64,000 nt of DNA from assembly GCA_963556495.2 (NCBI GenBank), contig OY747704.1, forward strand, positions 6,312,501 through 6,376,500, written 5' to 3'. The translations under genes and the position numbers were made by a program. Below the pieces are notes generated by a model. It saw only the letters and a list, made by a program, of their open reading frames with translations. It did not search any database and was not told the DNA's origin. The DNA is from Valencia hispanica (lineage: Eukaryota > Chordata > Actinopteri > Cyprinodontiformes > Valenciidae). This document shows, piece after piece, positions 1 through 11,600 of the stretch. Each line of letters opens with the position of its first letter. Positions within the stretch are counted from its first letter, which is position 1.

Positions 1-2380
1 TGAGATTTTCGCAAGGAAATGATCTACCAGCTTATTTACTGAGTTTGAGTTGGGAGATGAGGGGGATGTGGTGGAAGGGTAAATACGTTTAAAGGTTTCT
101 ACTGAACTGTCCCCTAGAAAACGCTTTTTTATAGTGGTCTTACTGTGGCTGGATAATTTAGCAGAGATGGTACTTTCAAAGAAAATACAGAAATGGTCAG
201 ATAACGCAATATTAATTACAGAGATGTTGGAAATATTTAAACCTTTGCTGATAATTACGTCCAGAGTGTGTCCTTTATTGTGTGTTGGTTGTTTGACATG
301 CTGGATCAGGCCGAAGTTGTGGAGAATATCATCTAATGTTTATGCTTGTCTATCTTGGGGGTTGTCTGTATGGATGTTAAAGTCCCCCACAATGAATAGT
401 TGGTCATAGTCGATATATATTACAGAAAGAAGGTCATTGAAATCATTAAAGAAGTTAGTTAAGTTTTGGTGGTTTATATAAACTTAGAAATAAAGCTTTG
501 TTAGGCTCATTTATCTGGGTGGCTAGGTATTCAAAAGAATCAAACGTGCCCAGAGTTACCTTTTTAAAGTTCATTGAGTTGTGAAAGATGGTGGCTACAC
601 CTCCACCTCGTCTGTGTTTTCTGTTCTCGCTTAAGAAATTGTAATTTGGAGGACTAGATTCTATTAATTAAGTTGTTTCGTTATTTTCATCTAGCCAAGT
701 TTCTGATAAAAAAAAGGCTGTGTAAATTATGCTCAGTGATGAAGTCATTGATAAGAAAAGACTTCCCGGATAGAGATCTTATGTTTAATAAAGCTAACTT
801 AAGTATTGTGATGATGGGCAGCTGAACCTTCTGACAGGTTATCAATTTGAGATTTTGTTTAATATGAGAGCGTGTGGTTAACGGTTTATGTTTCCTGCTG
901 CTGATAATCACTGATATAGCCTCAGGGGTGCCGGGCGAATTCTGGGAGACGGTAGGGATGGATTTATTGCCCGGTTCCCTCAAATATCAAATATCTGTAA
1001 TAATCAGTGGGGGGAAGCTCCCAGGCTTATTGACACTAGTCCCAGGCGTTTGATGTAGTCTAAGTTTAGGTGTTAATTGTGTCCCAAATTTGATTTGCTC
1101 GTTCAGTCTGTCTGTAAAGTTTCTAAATGGGGACTCATTTGATGTGGCTGGGTCACAGGAAGATGAAGACTTAATCTCTGATGGTTGTTTATCTGTTCGG
1201 TCCTGTGGTGTCATCATGACTTGCTGTTTTTGTTCTCTGAAATCCATGGGCGCCTCAAGGTCAGCTTTTGGGAGCAAGTATTTTGCTTTCTGATTTTGAT
1301 AAGAAAAAATGTTTGCTGCTAAGAGCCTTACTCCGGCCTTGTTGAAATAACGTTGGCCTGCTTTAAACAGATGATTAGCACTTCCATCCATCCATTTTCT
1401 ATACCTGTCATTCCTATGCAGGGTTGCAAACTCCATGCAGAAAGACCCCAGGTTGGGATTTGAACCCAGGACCTTCTTGCTGCAAGGCAACAGTGCTACC
1501 AACTGCGCCACTGTGCAGCCATATTAGCACTTCCAAATACTTTGAAATTATTAATAAATGTGAACGACTTCTCAGCTGTTTCTTGAACCATTTATGGAGC
1601 ATGCGGAGTCTGCTAAATCTTTCATCATTCCCTTCAGGGACTGGTCCGCTGATGAGGATGTTTACGTTAAGTCCATCAAGTCTCTGTAGGAGATCAGAAA
1701 AGTCTCTCTTCAGAATCTCTGATTGTCTCATCGCAATATCTGCTGATCCAGCGTGAATGACGAAGCAGGATGTTGGTCCAAGATTTTAGGGTTTTTTTCT
1801 GATATTTCTCTCACTGTATTATTGTAGCAGCTATAAACTCTGGTGGTGTTGCTACAAAAAGCCTCAATTCCATTAATTGCCCAGGGGCTGCGTCATCTTT
1901 CAGGGAACTCAACGCTGCGAATCTGTTTTTCAGCGGGATTCCAGGGGGAGAAATATCTCTTGTTTTTGGCTGAAACCTCTTTTGTTTACTTTTAGCAGAA
2001 GCGGCAGGTCTGGGTTCAGAGCTTTCTCTGTGCCGGAGTTTCTTTTGTTTTTTCTTCCTCGGAGAACAGGCTGGGGTTGATGATTCCGTGCGTTTTAATG
2101 CTGGCCAGTCTTCATTATAGTGCGGAGTTCTGCCACTCAGACGCCTGTAGGGAGTCTCTGTGACACGGTTAGACCGATGTAACACCGGGCTGATAGGCTG
2201 TTCCCTGTTTGTATTCAACGGTAAAGTTGTGTCATTTTGTCCATAATCAGCATGGAGATCAAAATTAATTTCCAGACGGCGTAGCTTAATTTCAATGCCC
2301 TCAATTCTGTGAAGCAGTTTTTCAAAATCCTCAGCTGAGCAAAAAGCCATGTTGATAAGTCCATAAAAAAGTAATCCAAG
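1..2380 (-). mobile_element. L2-like LINE, 5' half, broken (runs off left edge)
   Basis: Read on the minus strand. ORF1 starts at 2350 (MAFCSAEDFEK), has a charged N-terminal half, then a break near 1800 and an SGNH-esterase-like part (ILISGPVPE at about 1640-1670, later NKAGVRLLAANI near 1320). ORF2 then begins: ALLNIRSLSGKSFLINDFIT near 760, followed by endonuclease sequence (GGGVATIFHNSMNF) near 560-620 with frameshifts. RT lies off the window. The order ORF1 esterase then AP-endonuclease is that of fish L2/CR1-type LINEs. A SINE interrupts ORF1. The exact 5' end, between 2350 and 2465, is not resolved. Confidence 0.8.
1382..1523 (-). mobile_element. tRNA-headed SINE, truncated, inside the LINE
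   Basis: On the minus strand it reads GGCTGCACAGTGGCGCAGTT, with A-box-like and B-box-like (GGTTCAAATCC) promoter elements, then a short body ending in an ATGGATGGATGG tail. It splits the esterase domain of the LINE ORF1, so it is younger than the LINE. It is not a functional tRNA gene. The same family occurs at 20188. Confidence 0.7.
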
Positions 2381-2465
2381 AAGAGATCCGGTTCAATACA
2401 GAAAGTCCAGGGGCTGGGTAGATAAAGTAACTAAGAAAAAGTCAAGACTGCCGTGTTAAACTTAC

Positions 2466-2620
2466 CGATCAAAGCCTCCCATTTGCCATTGGCCTGCGTG
2501 ACCTCATAAACACAGCGGATCTCACTGTATGCCATGCCTCCGATGATGAAGACTATGATCCTGGGACCTGTCTTCATCTCTGTGGGGCCTCTGTTCTTGT
2601 GCCAGTTACCATAGCGGGCA
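2466..2620 (-). CDS. stxbp1: stxbp1 coding exon 18
   Basis: The 155-nt exon encodes [20 protein letters not shown] then a segment containing [19 protein letters not shown]. It is the last coding exon in the window and ends with one base of a split codon at donor GTAAGT. An L2-like LINE starts within about 115 bp downstream of this donor. Confidence 0.94.
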
Positions 2621-5600
2621 CTGGATGATGAGAAATAAAAAAAACAGCCTTTGTTGCAAAATAATTTATGGTACAGAGACATCTAATGTCTTCCTACAGA
2701 AACATTATCAACCATTAATACTAGGTCAGATATTTAGATTGATTTGAATCATGTGATGTTTGCAATAAAAACAAATTACTTCGCACCTCGAAGGAGCACT
2801 GGCTTTGGCAGAAACTTGTCGCTGGGATATGTACGGGTACTGTTTCGGGTCAAGTTTGTCCTCGATCGCATCCTGTGAAAACACAAGCAAAACACAGTCT
2901 GCATTGCCATTTTTCTATCTAAAATACTGAGTTATTATGATTTATTATTATTATACTTGCACTATATAAGCAGTACCTCAATCAGATCTTTGATGAGTGG
3001 GGTCCATCTGGAGAGCTGGTAAGTCTGCTCACTGATCCGTTCCTTACGATCAGGTTTTTTGGTCTTTTTTGTGGTTCCCTGAAACAAACACACCAACAGA
3101 ACTATTCAACTGGACAGAAAAAAGCTACTGAGGTCATGTATAAACATGGATCATTTTATCTACTTGTGAGAGTAGATTGGAGCCTTAGATTGCTGAATGG
3201 AGCATTAGAGGTGGGTCTTTGGTTGGTTGAACAACAGGGTTGCTGTCCTGACTTAGCTACATAAAGTTCCATGTGTTCAGGAATGGTCTGTACAGTATTT
3301 GGTCTGAAGTACTCAATATTGTGGGGTCTTTCACAGAATCATAATCAGTTAAGTAGAATGCCGGCATGTCTTGAAGCCATAAAAACCAGAACGAATACAT
3401 TTTTGCTTTGAAATTCAGACAAGACGGAAGTTGTCATCTTTGGATCAGAGCCTTTGAAAAAGAAACTACTTAGTCAATCACTTGATCTAGATGCCATTAA
3501 ATTGGCCTCTGGTAATGAAGTAGGGAACCTCTGTGTTATTTTCGAGCAGGATATTTCATTTAAATCCCATATTAAACAGGTTTCTAAGATTTTTTTATTT
3601 CACCTCCGGAATATTTAGATTATATAAATAAGTAAACAGCTAAGTAACTTTTTAAAGGCCCACACAGCCACACTTGGCTTGGAAAAGGCTAAAAAAAAGC
3701 TTCTTGGTTATCTCATGCAGGAATTATGACAACCTCAATTACAAATCTTTGTTTTGGACACCTTTAGGAATGAGTAAACGATTGTCGCCTCACGGGGTTT
3801 GAACATGTCATTTGGTGCATTTCAGTGCTGGGCTCAGTGATTTGTTTATGACTAGGGGAAATAGGAATACATAGATTGGCACATATTGCTGTGTCCAACT
3901 GTTTTTACTTTCATCCTATTCATTTTACAATTCCCTCAGAGTCCCTACAGGCATATTCAGGATGACAAATTGCTAAAACGTTAATTGAATGTTCACTGTT
4001 ATTGTATCCTTGTTCAGGAGAAGTCAATACTGCAAGTCAATGACTCTATGCAGTTGGCTGTGTTCTCTTAGATGGAAAAGTTTTTAACAACAAAATGAAT
4101 TTGACTGCATTGTTAAATAACTTGAATTGAACTGGAATGTATGTCATTCTAGGATTAAAGGACTGATGTTGCAACAGGACCCCGAAAAACTCATCCATGC
4201 GTTTATCTTTAGTAGGATTGATTGCTGCAACAGTGTCTTCACAGGTCTGCCTAAAAAGTCAATCAGACAGCTGCATCTGATCCAGAACGCTGCTGCTCGT
4301 GTTCCTCACTAGAACCAGGAAAGTAGAGCACATCACCCCAGTTCTAAAGTCCTTACACTGGCTCCCTGTAGCTCAGAGAATAGACTTCAAAATACTTTAA
4401 CTAGTTTATAAATCATTGAATGGCTTAGCACCAAAGTATATTGAAGATCTACTGTTACTATAACAACCCCCCAGACCACTCAGGTCCTCTAATTCCAGTT
4501 TACTCAGCATCCCTAGATCTTCAGTTTAGTTTATTTATATAGGCTGATTCACAACAGATTTAGTTTTAGCTACTTTTCTATTTAAGGAATCCCAGCAGAT
4601 TGCATAGAGTCATTGACTGGCAGTTGGGCCCCATTGATGCAGACTCCAACCACAGCAATCCTTCCTACTGAGCAAGCATGTAGCGACAGTGGAGAGGAAA
4701 AACTCCCCTTTAACTGTAGGAAACCTTCAGCAGAACCTGCCTCAGTACAAACGACCATCTGCCACTCTAGAACCAAACTTGGAGAAGCAGCTTTCAGTTT
4801 CTATGCTCCCCTAATCTGGAACAAACTTCTAGACGACTGCAAAGCTGCAGAAACACTAATTTGTTTTAAATCAAGGCTAAAAAACCATCTGTTTAGAGCT
4901 GCCTTTGAGTAATGTTTTAATGTGTCATATGTTTTGTGTGTTTATGCTTTATTGCTGCTTTTACTTTATCCCCTAATCACCCAAAGCACATTGGATTACC
5001 TTGTTGTTGAAAGTGTGCTATACAAATAAAATTGCCTTGCCTTGCCTATGTCATTAAGTTTTTAATCAGTCTACATTAGTGTACTGAATTGGCTGAATGT
5101 AATTTTGTAAACTACCTTGAGAGGACATTTGTGGTGAATTGGTGTTATATAAATAAACTGAATGATTATTGATCATATGATACAGTGTCAAAGCTGACTC
5201 CCTGTCAAGAACAGCTCACCTCTGAGACAATGGGAACGCCCAAGTGGGCCATGTTGGAAATGATGTCACTGTCCTCAGGTGGGATGCTAGCATGCTGCAG
5301 GAGCTTGCACAGGTTCTCCTCAGTCACACCTGACACACAGGTTCAGATACACATGCAACATACATGCATGCAATCAAGCACGGTTACAGATCCAGTTCAT
5401 GCAAATGGCAGAAAAAGTGAGACTAAGTTCAAACCAGCAAAACCAAATGCAAATAAGGTAAACAATAATGTGCAGAAATCTTAACAAAATTATATAACTT
5501 TAGTAGAGAATTCAGAAAGATTATCACATATTAAATTACAGAAAGATTTCCGTGGTTTACAAGACTCCTTATGCCCAAACTTATGAAAAAAACTGCAGGA

Positions 5601-8600
5601 AACACTGATGCTGTCTGACCATTCTTAAGGAAGATGTAGAGCAGGATGATGCGGATCTTGTCAGACACGCTGACGTTGGCATCCAGGAGGATGGGAACAA
5701 TGAGCCTCATGGGATCCTTGATCTTTTCACCCTCTGCATCTGTACCCAATGCCAAATCCTACAAACAAGTAAACAATACTATGTTTTGAAGACAGCTTAA
5801 AGATCTAAAAGATTTTTAGTTTCACACTTTAAAAGATGAGAAATTTTCCAGTAACATTAAGTGTGCTTTGTGTGTAAGTGCACGGTGAAGTTATTGGGTC
5901 CTGTGTGGGAGTAAAAATTTCTTAAGAAGTTCCTTTCTAGAGACGCCTCAACCCAATTTTTCAGACTTCCAATCTGAGCGGATATCTGAATGTGAAGTGA
6001 TTCATGCATTTTTCAACTAGGGCGTGTTTCCATCGTGCCTCACGGAGCTTTTATTCCCCTGAATCTTTTCACCCGGAACTCTGTTCTGAAATACATTGCC
6101 CCCTCCCTCCACAATACTTCTCCCCAATACATGGGTACAATGAGTTAGGTTTAGAGATAGGGTGTAAATTAAGTTTTAGTTAAGGTTAGGATTATACTGG
6201 TAATGGTTAGGGTGTGTGTTAGGGTTATGTGTGTATGCGTATTATACCTGCTCTACACGGCAGAGTTTGTCTACTGTGCCCTGGTAGCGGTTCATGCAGT
6301 CTTCTGCAAGGTGGAGATGGGTTGAATACTAAAGTAGGACAGAAAATAGGCTGTTAGTAAGTTTGGCATGAAGAACAATGATCAATGAAACGTATAAGGC
6401 TGCATCATCAGGTCATCTGCCCTCAGTAGTACCAGCTTAATGTTGTACCTTTGTTGCCAAGTATTTTTTGCCAAAAGGTTTTTCTAGCTAAAATGAAAAT
6501 GTATTTTATTTTTTAAAGATGAGTTACCATGGCAACTTGATATGATCATGCAAAGAGTGGGTAACATAATGCTCCAGTGGTAAATGAAACACCTCTGATC
6601 ACACCTGTTGAATGGATACACACTTTTCTACACACAGTTCAAAGAGACTGACAACCTGTCCAACCTGAGCACAGGGCAACACAGAGAGCCACAGGGCATA
6701 CAAATATGTGTATACACCCACCTGTAAGTGCAAATTAAAGTGCAGAGTTAATCTGATATGTATGGACAAGTGGAAATGAACATTTTGTAGCTTTTTTAAA
6801 CACTTTATTGGAATCATTGTCATTTTTAAGATGTAAAATTCACCAGCAGTCAGTATCCCACAGTGCTGTGAAATAATATTACAGATTTCTTCAGGCATTC
6901 TTTGTCTCAACTTTCAGATTATCAAATCAAAATATATAATATCAGCCATCTCAAACAATCTGACCCTATGTGAAAAAGTAATTGCCCCCTACAATTAATA
7001 TCTGCTCAAGCCATCATGCATTATTAATGGATGGCAATGAGTCTTTTAAATCACTGTGGAGAAATTTTGGTCTTCTTTGCAGAATTGTTTTAATTCAGCC
7101 ACATCAGGGTTGTCAATCATCAACTGCCTATTTAAAGTCATGCCACTGCATAAATCAGACCTAAGTCCAGATTTTGACGATAGAACTCGAGAAACTTTTT
7201 GTTTTTTAAGCCAACCAGAGGTGGTCTTACTGATGTGCTTTGGATCATTGTCCGGCTATGTAACCCAAATTTGATTGAGCATAAGGTCACAAACTGATGG
7301 TCCAGAGGATTTACTGTATTACAACAGAGAAAAAAGTCATGGTTCCATTAATTAGTTGCACAGCTCATGGTGCATCAAAGCAGGTTCTGGGTATCAAACC
7401 ACCACCATGTTTGACTGTCAGTATGATGGTTCTTTTTCCCAAAATGCTGCTGCAGTTTACACCAGGTGTAAGACAACACAAACCTTCCAAAAGGTTGCAT
7501 TTTTTCTTAACCCCACGAAGTCTTGGTGATCATCAAGATGGGTTTTTTGGCGGATGTGAAATATGCTCTTTTTTCTTTTTGGTCAGCAGGCCTTGGAAAT
7601 CTACCATGGAGGCTATTTCTACCGATCTCTTTCTTACTGATGAATCCTGCCTTTCCACGAGTCTTCAATAACCTCTTAGTCAATTTGGTAGGCCAGTCAC
7701 TCCTGGGAAGGTTTTCTACTTTCTCTGGTTTTTTTTTGGTTTTTTTACATGTGTGGATAAAGGCTCATAGTGTGGTTTCTTAGAGTCTAAAAGCCTTAAA
7801 AATTACTTTGTAAACCTTTTAGATGTCAATAACATTGACTTTCATTTGTTCTAAAAATCTTTTAGACATATGGGGCGGCTGTAGTTCAGTGGTAGAGTTG
7901 TCGGCCTGCGACCCAGAAATTGTGGGTTCCGCCTGCTATATGTCGTTGTGTGCTTGGGCAAGACACTTTACCAACCCACCTACTGGTGTTGGCCAGAGGG
8001 GCGATGGCGCAATATGGCAGCCTCGCTTCTATCAGTCTGCCCCAGGGCAGCTGTGGCTACAATCTTAACTAACACCAGTGTGTGAATGTGAGAGTGAATG
8101 AATAATGTAGTTGTAAAGTGCTTTGAGGGTCTCGAAAAGCGCTATATAAATGCAAGCCATAATTATTATGTTGCTTGAAGCTTACTTCATGTTCTGTTCT
8201 TGATTCCACAGGACTAACAGTAATCAGACCTGGGTGTGGCAAGTAATACTGAACCAAAAAATGTGTGGTTAATCACAGGTAACTCATGATTTACATAAGG
8301 AGGCAGTTTATCCAAACTGGGGTTGTTCAGAGAAAATCAACTGCATTACTGATTTTATTGTTTAGAATTGCCACCTGGGAATTAATATATGTTTGAAGAG
8401 ACAGCTTATTTTATTTGAAGTGATGCTAGTAATATGATTTTTGTAAAAAGAAAATTAATTAAAAAAGAAAAACAATAAATGGAGATTAATTGTGAGCTGC
8501 TGTAGCTGTGTAGCTGCCCCTACCTTGCTGAGCTCTTTCTGATACTGAGGCATCTTCTTTAGCATCTGAGACAGCTCCTTCATGGTGGTCTGAAAGAACA

Positions 8601-11600
8601 ATGGTTAGTTAGTTTCCCAGTGAGACACCATCTAAGAATTAAGTATTGTTTCACAATGTCCTTGATTCTATTTGTGGCCAAACCATTCATTTTCAACTAA
8701 CATACAGTGCTTACTTTTTTTCTGTCATGTTTTAACAATAAAAAAAACATAGCATTATAAAAACACTGTCCAACAATTATTTTCTGGTTAAGAATAGCAC
8801 ACTCACTAAAATTCATTATGCTTATTGAAATGAAACATATATAGATTGAAGTACTAAAGTAAAATATGACAAAATGGGAAATATAATGAAAAGTCATGGG
8901 AAGAACTAAGAACATCATGATTCGATAATGTACAAAACTATACTTTGCAGCAAAAACCTGAGGAAGTCTTTTTCTGTAAGATTTTGTCGTATACATTGTT
9001 GTAGTGGAATTCTGGCCCATTGTCAATTACTAAAATGGGGGCATTTGTTTCACAGCTATTTCTATAGACGTTACACTTGGCCCTGCCTTTCAGTTTTGAC
9101 TGAACATTTACTGTAACTAACTGTAGGTGAAATCTTTCATCCTATAGACTTAAAAACTCAGAGCTGCTCACACTGAGCCAGGTTCTGCTGCATGTTTCTT
9201 CCTATTAAAGGGGAGTTTTCCTTTCCTTTGTCGCTACATGCGTGCTCAGTATCAGGGATTGCCACAAAGTCGACGACACAATGCAACCGACTGACCACTG
9301 TCGCTACTCCAGGAGGAGTAAATGCTGCAAGATTTCCTTAGACAGAAAACTTTTTAACCATTCTGGATATTAAACTGAACTTGACTACCTAATTTGATAA
9401 TTGGGATAAAATTGACATGTATGTAATTGACTTGGAATCCTTCTGTTTGATTAAAATGAATTGACTTATTCTTAAAAAGTGCCTTGCTATGGCAATTGTT
9501 GTGATTTGGTGCTACATAAATAAACTGAATTGAATTTAAAGGTCCCTCCACAACATTTCAATCAGGTTGACATCTGGACTTTGACTGGGCCCTCGCAACA
9601 CCTTGGCTTTTTCCCCCCAAGTAATTCTGTTGTAGACAGTGCTGTGCTTGGTGTTATTGTGCTGTTGCATGGCCTATACTTTAACCACATTTGTATCTGT
9701 CAGTCTAACAATTCACTCTGGAATATTTTAGCATACAGAGACAATCATGGTCAATTCAATTACTTCAAAGTGCCCAGATCTCATGCGAATGAAGAAGTAA
9801 GAGGCTTTCTCCTGTCTGACTGTCTGTCCTGTAAAATGAAGTATAGTGATGAAACAGTACTGAGCATGGTCATAATATATTCTGACTTACTGACAGTCAC
9901 TGTCTTAGCTGTGCAAGTATTTTAAGTATGACTGTTTTGTGATCAAAAAGTCCTTATCTAGTTCTAACTAAGTTCAAGTACAGTATATAAAAGATATGCA
10001 GAGACTGTATTACAAAGTTAGGAAAAAACTTTGTTATTCTGGAAGTTTTTGGAATGCAAAACCCATTTGTCTAAATGACAGCTGCAAAATGTATTAAATA
10101 GAAATCATCATAACACTATCAATGTTTGCAGTATCACAAACCCAAAGGAATCTTTCGTTTGAATAATTGGTAAAGCATATTATATATGGTAAGTCCCATG
10201 CACTCAGTTTTTGCATGTCAAGAATATTTTCAGCCCATAGGATAGACTTTCACTGCTCTAGATTCAAACACTTGATGTATATTTAACACTCAGGGGACAT
10301 TTATACTCTTCATGATGCACTTTGAGAAATCAAAGCTTGAGGTGGCAAAAAGTTTAACATATCACACTCCATTTACCACCAAAGCACATAATAATGTTCT
10401 GTCACAGAGGTTGAAATGCAGCTCTCATTGTCACATTTTTCTTCATGTGTCTGTGTGCAAAACAGCAGGAACACAGCATGACCTCTACCTTTTCTCCTGT
10501 GTTCATCTTCTTGCTGGCAGAGAATTCTTTCAGAGAGCGCGTTACAGCACTGTTCAGAGTGACGCAATAAAGAAGAGTTAGAGAAAAAGACATGAGAAGC
10601 TCTCCTAAGTCCTAAAACAGAAAGTGTTCTCTAGCTGGCACAGTTACTCCCCTGTTTGCTTGTGATGATATTAACAGGAGGCAAAAAGCACTCACGTTGA
10701 CACCTCAGCGATGTGTTTGTGTCTCAGGGCCAGCCACAGGTCATCATCCTCGTCCAGAACCACCTCCTTCATTCTGGTCTCTCCCATTCCACTGGTCTCA
10801 TAACTGGGTAAGAGGGGAAACAGGTTTAGACATAGCTGATGTGCACCAGAGAATTAGTTAATGTTAAAGGTTAAAATTCATCTTAACATTCATCTCGGGT
10901 TGTCATGATACTAACATTTAAACTGGATCCTCTGTCTTAATTTGCCATCTTTGGATCCCAGCATTTCTTCCATGTACTCTGTCTGACTTTATAAGTTCTT
11001 TTTTTTACCTTTATTAAATATTACTCAGCTAAGACAGTTTTCTGTATTTGGGTCCTCCTTATAAACACCAATCATGGCACTGCTTGAAAGAAACCAAACC
11101 CAAAGAGTGCATTGGTCTCCTCTGTGTGCATTCAAGCAAATGACCTGATACTAATCCCAAATGACATGACCTAATCATTTAAATCAAGCAGGAAATCAAC
11201 TAAAAAGCAGCACAATACCTCTCAAGTATTGGAACTATGGTCCAGAACCTGAGATCAACAGTACTATTGTCAAATATTCTAATTGGCAACTTTGTTAGGT
11301 ACACCTTTCTAGTACCGTATTGGACCCTGTTTTTCTTCACAAACACCCTAATCTTCATGGTATATATTCGAAATGGTGTCAGTAAAATTTCTCCAAAGTG
11401 TTGGTTGATATTTACATGATGGTTTTATGAAGTTGTCTTGTATGTTCAGAGACAGTAGTCTATATAGCAGAGCTTACAATGATTGATTGCCAGCTACTGT
11501 TGCCTTTCTATCATCTGTTGATGACCTAACATCGACGGGGCATTCTCTTCCACATATTGTTGTTTTTCTGACCATTTCGTGTAAATCCAATATATTACTG

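Noticed and set aside
1414..1731. SGNH-esterase-like protein as a host gene
   Set aside because: It is followed by LINE endonuclease sequence on the same strand and is split by a SINE; it is ORF1 of an L2-like LINE.
7868..8168. tRNA gene
   Set aside because: The tRNA-like head has no complete cloverleaf and continues into a SINE body with a retroposon tail.
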